A DNA stretch of 44,081 nucleotides. It comes from Magnetovibrio sp. GTDB taxonomy: Bacteria; Pseudomonadota; Alphaproteobacteria; Rhodospirillales; Magnetovibrionaceae. Each line of letters begins with the position of its first letter. Position 1 is the stretch's first letter. Positions 15,332 to 22,993 of this stretch are shown here, piece by piece. A program made the position numbers and the translations under genes. The notes below the pieces were generated by a model that did no database searches, was not told where the DNA came from, and saw only the letters and a program-made list of their open reading frames with translations. The stretch spans positions 1 to 44,081 of the forward strand of contig NZ_DATCTF010000006.1 in assembly GCF_036568125.1 (NCBI RefSeq), read 5' to 3'.

Positions 15332-17332
15332 ATGAATAAGAACATCAAAACGTATTCTATTTTTCATCTCAACATGTCGTTTTCCTCGATCGAGGAAAAC
15401 GATCGCCCGGTTGTCCTGGAACGTTGTTACTGGCCTTTGCTGCAACTGATCAAGGACGGCTATCCCTTAGCCGTCGAGGCCACCGGCTTGACGTTGGAAC
15501 ATATCAGCGAGATCGATCCCCTGTGGATTGAGGAATTGAAGCGGTTGGTACAGAAAGGAAAGTGCGAATTCGTCGGCAGCGGTTACGCGCAATTAATCGG
15601 CCCATTGGTGCCGCACGAAGTGAACGTTCAGAATTTACGTGCGGGTAACGCGGTCTATAAAGAATTGCTCGGCGTCGAACCTGCTTTGGGGCTGATCAAC
15701 GAACAGGCATTTTCCCCCAGTCTCGTGCAGACGTATCTTGATGCGGGCTATAAGGCCATCATCATGGACTGGGCAAATCCACACAGCCAACACAGTAAGG
15801 AATGGTCGTCAAGCTGGCGATACTATCCGCAACGTGCGTTGGGTGTGAACGGGCAGAGCATCCCGTTGATTTGGGTGGACTCGATCCCGTTTCAGCGCTT
15901 TCAGCGCTATGTCCACGGCGAAATCGATATCGAAGATATGTTCGAATACCTGATGGTCGATCGCGACGATGCCGTGATCGCATTTCCTCTTTACGGAAAC
16001 GATGCCGAAATTTTCGATTACCGTCCGGGACGCTTCGCCACCGAGCCGGCCATCGAAACCGAAAACGAATGGCATCGCATGCGCGACTTGCTCGACCAAA
16101 TGTCGGCCACCGGTCATTTTGAATTCGTCCATCCCAGCGTAGTTCTGTCCCTTAAAAACCAGGGCCTTGAAGGGAACCTTCTGTCTCTGGAAAGTCCTGA
16201 CGACCCGATTCCAGTCAAAAAGCAACCGAAATACAATATCTTACGATGGGCCGCGACGGGTCGAGACGACGTGTGGGCCAACACCGCGTGTTGGCGAGCC
16301 TTTAATCGATTGAGCAGCGATGAAAACACCACGGACCAGCAGTGGCGGAATTTGTGTCGGCTGTGGAGCAGCGATTATCGTACCCACATCACCGAAACAC
16401 GTTGGCGTGACTACATTTCCGAGTTGGCGGATTTTGGCGCCTTCGGTGAACGCAGCGCCGTATTCAAACGCACTGAAGATGTCTTGCGTGTGCGTAAAAA
16501 TGACCAGTCGGTTTTCCGCCTAGAGCAAGACAGGCGCTATTTGACCGTCTGCGCGCCAAGCGGAACGCTACGGCTGCGTTTGATGCGCGGTCTTGCCATC
16601 GAAGGATTTTGGGTGGCAGGCAACGAGCAAAGTTTTTTGCGCACGCTGCCACATGGATATTTCTTCGACATCAATTGGGGTGCGGATTTCTACTCAGGCC
16701 ACCTGATTGCACAAATTATCGGCCGCCCGCAGGTGACCGATTTGGAAAAGGTCGAGCCGACGATTTTCCTAGATCCCGACAATCGTTTCATTGATGTCGA
16801 GGCGCATGTATCGACCTTGGCCGGCCCCTTGTTTAAGCGTGTCAGGTTCTTTGCCCATGAGCCCAGGGTGGAGGTGCGATACCGCGTCGATTGGATCGAA
16901 GGCGTTCAAGGTTCGGTGCGGTTCGCCAACATAACCCTCAACCCGGCTTGTTTTGACCGCTCCAGTCTGTTTTATGCGGTTCACAACGGCGGCCCGGACA
17001 TGGAACGCTATTCGCTTGCAGAACAAGATATCGACCACATGCGCGCGCCATCGTTTTTGGTGTCGGCGCGCGCAGCGACGGGGATGACGCAAGGGCGTCT
17101 GATTATCGGCGATGCCACGAACCAAGTCCTTCTGGAATGCCCCAGGGATGTCGCGGCGATGCCTGCGTTGGTCACGTGTAAGGCGGTCGACGATTTGTTC
17201 TTTTGTCGGGTTGCGCTATCCGCTCGTGAAATCGATGATACCGCCAAATTGGGGCCTTATTTGCCGATGCCGGGACGCAACGAATACATGTTTGCGATGA
17301 CGGCGTTGTCGGGCACGTCAAACGTGGCGTAA
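15332..17332 (+). CDS. Glycoside hydrolase family 57-like protein
   Basis: A 666-residue cytoplasmic protein whose N-terminal ~300 residues look like the GH57 catalytic barrel: YSIFHLNMSFSSIEE (8-22), CYWPLLQLI (32-40), AVEATGLTLE (47-56), GLINEQAFSPSLVQ (120-133) and FPLYGNDAEIFDYRPGRF (218-235). By family analogy E124 is the candidate nucleophile and D224 the acid/base, but I cannot confirm these. GH57 members cleave or transfer alpha-linked glycans; polysaccharide-cluster members mostly have unknown substrates. The remainder after ~370 is probably a beta-sandwich domain. The ATG has a GGA-containing site upstream and the gene lies 180 bp after flagellin, beyond its terminator. It may trim or remodel the glycan; it converges with the DUF4910 gene. 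Confidence 0.72.
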   Translation: MNKNIKTYSIFHLNMSFSSIEENDRPVVLERCYWPLLQLIKDGYPLAVEATGLTLEHISEIDPLWIEELKRLVQKGKCEFVGSGYAQLIGPLVPHEVNVQNLRAGNAVYKELLGVEPALGLINEQAFSPSLVQTYLDAGYKAIIMDWANPHSQHSKEWSSSWRYYPQRALGVNGQSIPLIWVDSIPFQRFQRYVHGEIDIEDMFEYLMVDRDDAVIAFPLYGNDAEIFDYRPGRFATEPAIETENEWHRMRDLLDQMSATGHFEFVHPSVVLSLKNQGLEGNLLSLESPDDPIPVKKQPKYNILRWAATGRDDVWANTACWRAFNRLSSDENTTDQQWRNLCRLWSSDYRTHITETRWRDYISELADFGAFGERSAVFKRTEDVLRVRKNDQSVFRLEQDRRYLTVCAPSGTLRLRLMRGLAIEGFWVAGNEQSFLRTLPHGYFFDINWGADFYSGHLIAQIIGRPQVTDLEKVEPTIFLDPDNRFIDVEAHVSTLAGPLFKRVRFFAHEPRVEVRYRVDWIEGVQGSVRFANITLNPACFDRSSLFYAVHNGGPDMERYSLAEQDIDHMRAPSFLVSARAATGMTQGRLIIGDATNQVLLECPRDVAAMPALVTCKAVDDLFFCRVALSAREIDDTAKLGPYLPMPGRNEYMFAMTALSGTSNVA

Positions 17333-17343
17333 GTCCAAAACTC

Positions 17344-18630
17344 TCATCCAACACAAGGCTTGATCAGGCCAACGTTCAACAGACTGTTGAGCACCGCAAA
17401 ATAGTCGCTGATCGGCCGGCCCATGCGCTCGGCAATGTCCAAAACATCATGATCGCCGTCGGAATAGGCATAGAGATCGCGCAGCGGGCGAATGTCGATG
17501 CCGGAACCAACGGTATCTACGTTCGGATACAGTCCATGTTTGCCAAAGCGCGGTTCGCACGGAATCGTAGCCTGATAACGGGCGTTGACCTCGATGGCTT
17601 CGATGCATTGTTTCAAGACGTCGAATGCTCCTTGAAGGCCCTCGGCGGACACCACGCTTAAATCGTCGAGTGAGGTGTGGTATTCGGGATAGGTCCCAAA
17701 CTTAGATCGGCAAAATGTCGCCACCGGCAGGTCCACGCCGGGGCTGCAATACTGGCGTTCGTCGCTGCCGCGATTGGTGAAATCATAACTGTCGTACGCG
17801 CCGGCATGGTGATGGAGGACGTGGCGCAAAATACGGTCCGCATAGGTGTTGCCAAGGCGCGATTCCAAGTAGGAATAGGCGCGGTCGTCGCCGACGCATG
17901 TGACTTGAAATCCTGCCACGGTGTTGGTTTTCATGATTTCCAGGTTGCGGCTCAAATAGGTGATGGAGCCGATGGTCTCAGGAACGAACACCAGTCGATA
18001 GGTGAATTTTCGATCCGCCTCTTGCAGCCAACGTCCCAGCGCCGTCACCACCGCCGGGCCGGACAATTCATTGTTGGCCATGGACGGGTGACACATATAG
18101 GTCGATAGCAGAACTTCACGATTGCTTTCGCCGGCAATCACCACGTCGCCGTAGGTGAGATGGCCCGGTTTGAGGGTCGCGTCAATGTAGGCACGATACC
18201 GGCCCGGCTTCATCTTTTGTCGCTCAGCATGGGACAGGCAAAATCCCCAGCCGCGCTGATAGTAGCTGGTGACATAGGGAATCGCGTCGGGCTTGTCCGC
18301 CAAGGAATAGAGATGCGGTTGCAACTCTTCCAACGTCAGCCATTGATCGACCGGTTCCGAATATCCCACCAGGTGAAGATTGTGGCGGGAAAAGTCGGCA
18401 AAGCGGTGCCCGGTTTCGTCTTCGAGATAAGCCTCGCGCACGTTCCATTCATCGGGCACGACCCAATCGAACGCGGGCGTTCCGGACGGGACTTCGTAAA
18501 TCTCGAGATCTGGTAGGCGGTCTTGAAGATATCTCAAGGTTTGACGCACGCCATCTCCGGTGATGGATCGGTTGAGCGGCATGAGGTCGCGGATCCATGC
18601 GTACATGTCGTCGCCACGAGATGAGGTCAT
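17344..18630 (-). CDS. DUF4910/DUF2172 aminopeptidase-like protein (COG4310)
   Basis: A 428-residue protein of the family with an M28-like peptidase fold. The N-terminus (MYAWIRDLMPLNRSITGDGV) and PEWNVREA-like segment (VVPDEWNVREAYLEDETG) are hallmarks. Putative zinc-site segments are YMCHPSMANNELSGP (177-191 approx.), FVPETIGSI and GTYPEYHTSLDD. The last ~40 residues (DVLDIAERMGRPISDYFAVL) look like a winged helix. Members are common in surface-sugar clusters and their substrate is unknown; an amidohydrolase or deacylase acting on a sugar amide is conceivable, but that is inference. The ATG at 18630 has GGAGGA about 7 bases upstream, inside the end of the preceding methyltransferase gene (3-bp gap), so translation is coupled. 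It is the last gene of a seven-gene minus-strand unit. Confidence 0.78.
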   Translation of the reverse strand: MTSSRGDDMYAWIRDLMPLNRSITGDGVRQTLRYLQDRLPDLEIYEVPSGTPAFDWVVPDEWNVREAYLEDETGHRFADFSRHNLHLVGYSEPVDQWLTLEELQPHLYSLADKPDAIPYVTSYYQRGWGFCLSHAERQKMKPGRYRAYIDATLKPGHLTYGDVVIAGESNREVLLSTYMCHPSMANNELSGPAVVTALGRWLQEADRKFTYRLVFVPETIGSITYLSRNLEIMKTNTVAGFQVTCVGDDRAYSYLESRLGNTYADRILRHVLHHHAGAYDSYDFTNRGSDERQYCSPGVDLPVATFCRSKFGTYPEYHTSLDDLSVVSAEGLQGAFDVLKQCIEAIEVNARYQATIPCEPRFGKHGLYPNVDTVGSGIDIRPLRDLYAYSDGDHDVLDIAERMGRPISDYFAVLNSLLNVGLIKPCVG

Positions 18631-18633
18631 GGC

Positions 18634-19314
18634 TCAGTCCTCCACCGGCTTGCGGCATGTCACGGCCCACGACGCCGAGGTGCGCTGTTCGATCATATGC
18701 TCGCACGTCATGTGGTTTTTGGTCGTGATGGTGAAGCGGCTGGCGAACAAGTCGTCGATGTCTCGGAGGCTGGCGAAGAAGGTCGTACCGATGGGCTTGA
18801 AGGTGCCTTCGCTAAAGACTTCGCAAGACCCATCGCCAAGGGGGGTGCCGTAGTTTTTTTCGAAATGCGCGTCGCTCCACAGCTCGGAGTACAGCTCGCC
18901 ACAAGGCTTCAAGGTGCGCTTGATTTCATCAAGGGTCGCTTCGATGGTGGCGCGGCGATTGTGGCTCAGTGCGCAGCGGTCGATGACCAGATCGAAAAAG
19001 TTATCGGGCCACGGTAAGTTGGCGAAGTCACCAACCCGGGCGTCGGCGCTCAAATGTTCGCGTTCGAGGCGTCGTTTGGCGAATGCCACCGCACTGGCCG
19101 AACCGTCGATGCCAAACGCCTGGAACCCCGCGCTGGCGATGAACACCAAGTTGTTGCCGGCGCCGCATCCGATGTCGAGCACCTTGATCAGGGACTTGTC
19201 CGGGCTTCCTGCGCCAAAGCGCATGACATGGGAAACCACGGTGTGGTGAGGATAGTGATTGAGCTGCAAGCCCTCGGCATAGATATCCTTTTCCCATCGT
19301 TCGTTGAAGCTCAT
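18634..19314 (-). CDS. Class I SAM-dependent methyltransferase
   Basis: A 226-residue Rossmann-fold methyltransferase. The SAM motif I is KVLDIGCGAGNNLVFIASAG (about 44-63), the acidic residue after strand 2 is in FGIDGSASAVAFAKRR, and motif II/post-I features (DARVGDFANLPWPDNFFDLV) follow, as in the Methyltransf_11/25 families. The acceptor is unknown: O-, N- or C-methylation of a sugar is plausible because the neighbours are sugar-modification genes. It lies 24 bp after the FemAB-like gene and 3 bp before the DUF4910 gene on the same strand, within one operon. Confidence 0.82.
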   Translation of the reverse strand: MSFNERWEKDIYAEGLQLNHYPHHTVVSHVMRFGAGSPDKSLIKVLDIGCGAGNNLVFIASAGFQAFGIDGSASAVAFAKRRLEREHLSADARVGDFANLPWPDNFFDLVIDRCALSHNRRATIEATLDEIKRTLKPCGELYSELWSDAHFEKNYGTPLGDGSCEVFSEGTFKPIGTTFFASLRDIDDLFASRFTITTKNHMTCEHMIEQRTSASWAVTCRKPVED

Positions 19315-19338
19315 GTCGCGCGGTTCCGTGCAGTCAGG

Positions 19339-20352
19339 TCAAGAGGTTGCGGGGTAGGTGAGATTGTAGTACGGGCACAATGCGCCACCGAAACTTAATT
19401 TGAAATAACCGCGTTTGGGACTGTTGACGCCCTCCAGATCAACCTCGTTCACGCCAGCTTCATTGAGCATCTGAAAAGCGCGCCACAGCACATAGGTTCC
19501 GCCGTGATTGTCGCGTCCTTCGGCGGCGTTGGCGCCGTAGAGATAATACGCGCGCGCACCGTCGATTCCGAACACCGCGATGTTGCCCACCGTGCCGTCG
19601 GCTAATCGGGCGACGAACATGCGCGCCATGTCGGCGTTCGCGAGCGATTGGATAAGTGCCGACAGGCGCGCCAGGTCAGGTTCGTCGACGACTTGGTTTT
19701 GGCGCTCAAAAGTTTTGCGGTAGAGGTTTTCAAAGCGGTCGATATCCAAGCTGTCATCGACCTCTACACCGTGTTTGATGGCGTAACGAATTTCTTGGCG
19801 GCGCGATTTGTTGGCGCGCTCGTAAACCGGGTTGGCGCCCAATGGCGCGTTCGCATCGTGAATGTCGAGGAGGCTGGTGTATCGTACCTGGGTGCTGAAA
19901 TGTAGACCGTCGCCGGCGTAGTTATGCCACAAGAACGGCCGTATATCGGTGAAGCCCGGCGCGCAAAATAGATCGAGACGCTTATAGGTTTTGGTTAGGT
20001 CGCGGACCATGGCGGATATGATGCGGAACTGTTCCGACAGCACTTGGGCAGGGCCTTGTTGTGCGCGGGGTTCGGCGAACATGATGCCATTGTAGATCAC
20101 GCCGGGCGGGCGCAGGCCATGGCGGCCATCGGCGCTTTCGTGCAGCACTACGGCGCCAACCGTCTCTTCGTTCTTAAGGCAATACCAGAGCGCCAGGTGT
20201 TCATCGAGTGCTGAGAGAAAAGCGGTGCGGGAAAAAATAGATCCTTGCGGTGAGGTCGCGGCAAATCGATCCCAGCGCTCATCCAGTTCACCGCGTACCA
20301 AGCGGTACGGGGTGAGGTCCATCAGGCCCTCGACGTAAAACTCCTTATCCAT
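19339..20352 (-). CDS. FemAB/BioF2-like GNAT acyltransferase
   Basis: A 337-residue protein with the double-GNAT layout of FemAB-like enzymes. The second half has ERANKSRRQEIRYAIKHGVE (about 179-198), then NIAVFGIDGARAYYLYGANA and GTYVLWRAFQMLNEAGVNEV, ending with GVNSPKRGYFKLSFGG, which recurs in polysaccharide-cluster GNATs of this type. Such enzymes transfer an acyl or aminoacyl group to an amino sugar or peptide. Here an N-acylation of the island's amino sugar is the likely role by context. The first ATG is 20352; an internal ATG at 20322 has GAGGG four bases upstream and may be the real start. It lies between fdxA and a methyltransferase. Confidence 0.7.
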   Translation of the reverse strand: MDKEFYVEGLMDLTPYRLVRGELDERWDRFAATSPQGSIFSRTAFLSALDEHLALWYCLKNEETVGAVVLHESADGRHGLRPPGVIYNGIMFAEPRAQQGPAQVLSEQFRIISAMVRDLTKTYKRLDLFCAPGFTDIRPFLWHNYAGDGLHFSTQVRYTSLLDIHDANAPLGANPVYERANKSRRQEIRYAIKHGVEVDDSLDIDRFENLYRKTFERQNQVVDEPDLARLSALIQSLANADMARMFVARLADGTVGNIAVFGIDGARAYYLYGANAAEGRDNHGGTYVLWRAFQMLNEAGVNEVDLEGVNSPKRGYFKLSFGGALCPYYNLTYPATS

Positions 20353-20397
20353 ACGTGCTGCGTATTGCCTTCTTTCCGACGACTGTGAAAATTGCGC

Positions 20398-20715
20398 TTA
20401 TTGCGGAGCCTTTGCCGCGGTTTCCGCATCCCAATTTTCGCCTTTTACGACATCGTCTTTTGACGTCACCGGGGATTTCCCATCATATGCGAAATCGGCG
20501 TTGATCTGAATATAGGCGGCCCACTGCTCGGGCACTTCGTCATCGATAAAGATCGCTTCGGCTGGACAGGCGCGCACGCAGGCGTCGCAGTCGATGCATT
20601 CGTCAGGGTTGATATACAGCATATCGTCGCCTTCGTAGATGCAGTCCACGGGGCAGACTTCGACACAATCGCCGTACTTGCACTTGACGCAAGGCTCACA
20701 AATTACATACGTCAT
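20398..20715 (-). CDS. fdxA: FdxA-type 7Fe ferredoxin ([3Fe-4S][4Fe-4S])
   Basis: A 105-residue ferredoxin close to the Azotobacter FdI family in length and pattern. Cysteines at 9, 17, 21 and 50 should bind the [3Fe-4S] cluster and 25, 40, 43 and 46 the [4Fe-4S] cluster ([17 protein letters not shown], then [12 protein letters not shown]); C12 matches the free cysteine of FdI. It carries low-potential electrons in the cytoplasm. It sits 26 bp behind a radical SAM gene in the same operon, so it probably feeds electrons to radical SAM clusters, and perhaps to the RfbH-like dehydrase. FdxA genes are usually found in housekeeping contexts, so a copy inside a sugar island is notable. No strong ribosome site. 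Confidence 0.92.
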   Translation of the reverse strand: MTYVICEPCVKCKYGDCVEVCPVDCIYEGDDMLYINPDECIDCDACVRACPAEAIFIDDEVPEQWAAYIQINADFAYDGKSPVTSKDDVVKGENWDAETAAKAPQ

Positions 20716-20741
20716 GATCAGTCGTCTTTATCGGTTGAGGT

Positions 20742-22238
20742 CTATGGATTGGCGCCTTTATAGACGAAATGGTCGGTCGGCAGTTCGTTGTCGTTTTTGA
20801 ACTCGACCCCAATCTCGCCTTCCTTAAATTGGGCCAGCAGATCGTGATATTCTTCTTCGTTCATGCTTTCTTGGCCCTTGGCGATTTTGTTGGGCACCGT
20901 CTTTTCCAGGAATTCCTTAATCGGGGCGGTGGCGCGCCACTCTTCGTACAACTCCCACATGCCATGCTTTTTGCACAGTTCACGGACCCGTTCGTCGCTC
21001 AAGATCAAAATCGGCACGCGACAGCGCAAGAACGCTTCGAGCTGGGCGAGGCTCTTTTCCTCGCGAGAGAACTCGGCGGAATCGAACATGCCGTCGTCGG
21101 GTAGTTTTTCATAGCGGCCTTGGAAGTTTGGAATATACCCGTCTTCGATTTCGCCCCGTTCGACGAAGTAGTCGTATGCGGGCGTACCGCGAAACGGCGT
21201 GAAGATCAGCCACTGCACGATCCGCGGCTGATCGAACTGCAACACCCATTCGATGGAGCGACGGTGCGCTTCGATGGTGTCGCCGGGCAGGCCGATGACC
21301 ATGTTCATCCACGGCGTGATGCCGGCCTTTTGGATCATGCGGATGGCGGTGGCGATGGTGTCGAGCTTTTCACCCTTGCGTAATTTTCGGAACACTTCCG
21401 GGTCGCCCGATTCAATGCCCACCGCCAGAGTTTCGACGCCGGTTTGTTTGAGTAGGTCGAGAAATTCTTCATCGATGTAATCGGCGCGTACATTGAAGAC
21501 GCTGACCTGATAGGGATAGCCGCGACGCAGATATTCCTTGAGGAAGTCCTTGGCGTGTTCCAGGTCTTGGGTGAAGGCATCGTCGATGATCGAGATCATC
21601 TTGCATTTGGGATGGTTCACCGCGATGCGGTCCAGTTCGTCCCAAAATGCCGTGTCCAGCGAGCGGCCGCGCCAGCGGCTGCCAAAAACCTTGGTGGCGG
21701 CGCAGAACGTGCAGTTATAATGACAGCCGCGCGACACGAACAACGGATAATCGACCAGGTTTTCACTGTTGATCATGGCGGAAAAAGTTGGTTCGTTGAA
21801 CACTTCGCTGCGGCCGAGACGCAAGACCTTTTCTTCGCTGTCGAGGATGTCTTGGAAGCGTCCGTCGGCTTCGCCAATCACGACCTTGGTGATGCGCTCG
21901 TCTTGTTCGAGAATATCCCAAAAGGCGATCGCATGTGGTCCGCCGACCCAAATCGGAATGCCCATCTCATGTGCGGTGTTGATGGCGGCCTGAACGCGCG
22001 GCATGGCCCATTCGTGGGACACAGCGGAAATGCCCAGCAGGTCGGGTTTGGTTTCTTTGAGCAGATCAATGAACGCAGTTTCTTCCTCGCCAACGGCAGG
22101 CGGGTTGAAATGGTGGTCCGCGATGGTGACGTGGTGACCGGCGTCGATGATGGTGGTCGCCAAAATGGCGAGGCCGATGGTTGGCAATTCTCCCCTGGTG
22201 CTGTCGTAGACACCGGGTTTCCACAGCAAAACATTCAT
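20742..22238 (-). CDS. B12-binding-type radical SAM enzyme
   Basis: A 498-residue protein with an N-terminal cobalamin-binding-type Rossmann domain (~1-140; LPTIGLAILATTIIDAGHHV, PDLLGISAVSHEW, IPIWVGGPHAI) and a radical SAM barrel carrying SRGCHYNCTFCAA, with C172, C176 and C179 binding the [4Fe-4S]-SAM cluster. Further blocks, VFNVRADYIDEEFLDLLKQT and GVETLAVGIESGDPEVFRKL, are typical of the barrel. The classical DxHxxG cobalamin motif is not evident (DHHFNPPAVG stands near the place), so B12 binding is uncertain. Relatives methylate unactivated carbons or rearrange substrates; the substrate here is unknown but a sugar or its lipid/nucleotide form is likely from context. The next gene downstream is fdxA. 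Confidence 0.85.
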   Translation of the reverse strand: MNVLLWKPGVYDSTRGELPTIGLAILATTIIDAGHHVTIADHHFNPPAVGEEETAFIDLLKETKPDLLGISAVSHEWAMPRVQAAINTAHEMGIPIWVGGPHAIAFWDILEQDERITKVVIGEADGRFQDILDSEEKVLRLGRSEVFNEPTFSAMINSENLVDYPLFVSRGCHYNCTFCAATKVFGSRWRGRSLDTAFWDELDRIAVNHPKCKMISIIDDAFTQDLEHAKDFLKEYLRRGYPYQVSVFNVRADYIDEEFLDLLKQTGVETLAVGIESGDPEVFRKLRKGEKLDTIATAIRMIQKAGITPWMNMVIGLPGDTIEAHRRSIEWVLQFDQPRIVQWLIFTPFRGTPAYDYFVERGEIEDGYIPNFQGRYEKLPDDGMFDSAEFSREEKSLAQLEAFLRCRVPILILSDERVRELCKKHGMWELYEEWRATAPIKEFLEKTVPNKIAKGQESMNEEEYHDLLAQFKEGEIGVEFKNDNELPTDHFVYKGANP

Positions 22239-22427
22239 ATCGTGTGCCTTTTACCTAATATTCTTCAGGCGTTTCGATCTGCATTCTACAGAACTGACAT
22301 ACTCCCCCGACTATATCAGATCAGTGACTTCGGTAATATTTATTTTTCTTGTGTAGTTTTTGGTGGTGGCGCCTTCTCAACGTCTTGAATGTGCCTTGCA
22401 GTCATATACAAACGATCGGAACTCCGA

Positions 22428-22937
22428 TTAAGCAGGAAACAGAGGGCCATATATGCCTCTTTGTTCGGATATGAAATTATCAGGGAGGGTTGTATGCCAA
22501 GCCCACTGCCCGTTGGTGGGGGATTGAGGGTCATATTTCAGTGTATCTTTGAGAGGTGACGTTAGTCTGCATGCAAACAAGTGGGAAATAAAATGACCAC
22601 GCGTCTGTCGTGTCGGATTGATACATTGCGTCACGAGGCACGGCATCTCGTCGTGCTCGACGGTAGCGTGCAGTTCAGCATGTGACACGGCATGTATTCT
22701 GTCGTGAAACGTTTCTTTGAAACGAACGATGCCACCTGGAATGTGCCAGCCGGGGCCGTAGAATTCATCGGATCTCCAGGTCAGCAAAATCTCACCGCGT
22801 TCATTTTTGACAAGCAAATCGACGTTAACCATAGGGGTCAAACGACTGACCAATTGAAATACATCTTCGCCCAATCCCTGATGGGGATCGGTAATATGTG
22901 CGTCTATGACATGGATTGCGTTTTGGAGATCGGGCAT
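22428..22937 (-). CDS. NUDIX hydrolase, GDP-mannose mannosyl hydrolase-like
   Basis: From the ATG at 22937 the product is 169 residues (MPDLQNAIHVIDA...). That start has GGGAG about ten bases upstream; an upstream in-frame ATG at 23027 would overlap the previous gene. The sequence MVNVDLLVKNERGEILLTWR followed by GPGWHIPGGIVRFKETFHDR matches GDP-mannose mannosyl hydrolase (Gmm), including a Nudix box in which the canonical R-E-x-x-E-E is replaced by A-V-S-H-A-E-L, as Gmm also departs from it (R-L-T-M-A-E-L). Gmm hydrolyses GDP-mannose or GDP-glucose to the free sugar and GDP. Here it may control the pool of a GDP-sugar or clear a by-product. It lies between two radical SAM genes on the same strand. 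Confidence 0.75.
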   Translation of the reverse strand: MPDLQNAIHVIDAHITDPHQGLGEDVFQLVSRLTPMVNVDLLVKNERGEILLTWRSDEFYGPGWHIPGGIVRFKETFHDRIHAVSHAELHATVEHDEMPCLVTQCINPTRQTRGHFISHLFACRLTSPLKDTLKYDPQSPTNGQWAWHTTLPDNFISEQRGIYGPLFPA

Positions 22938-22993
22938 ATGATCTCGCTCCCAAGTATTTATGTGTGAAATGACGATGCGCCCACGCTCTACGG

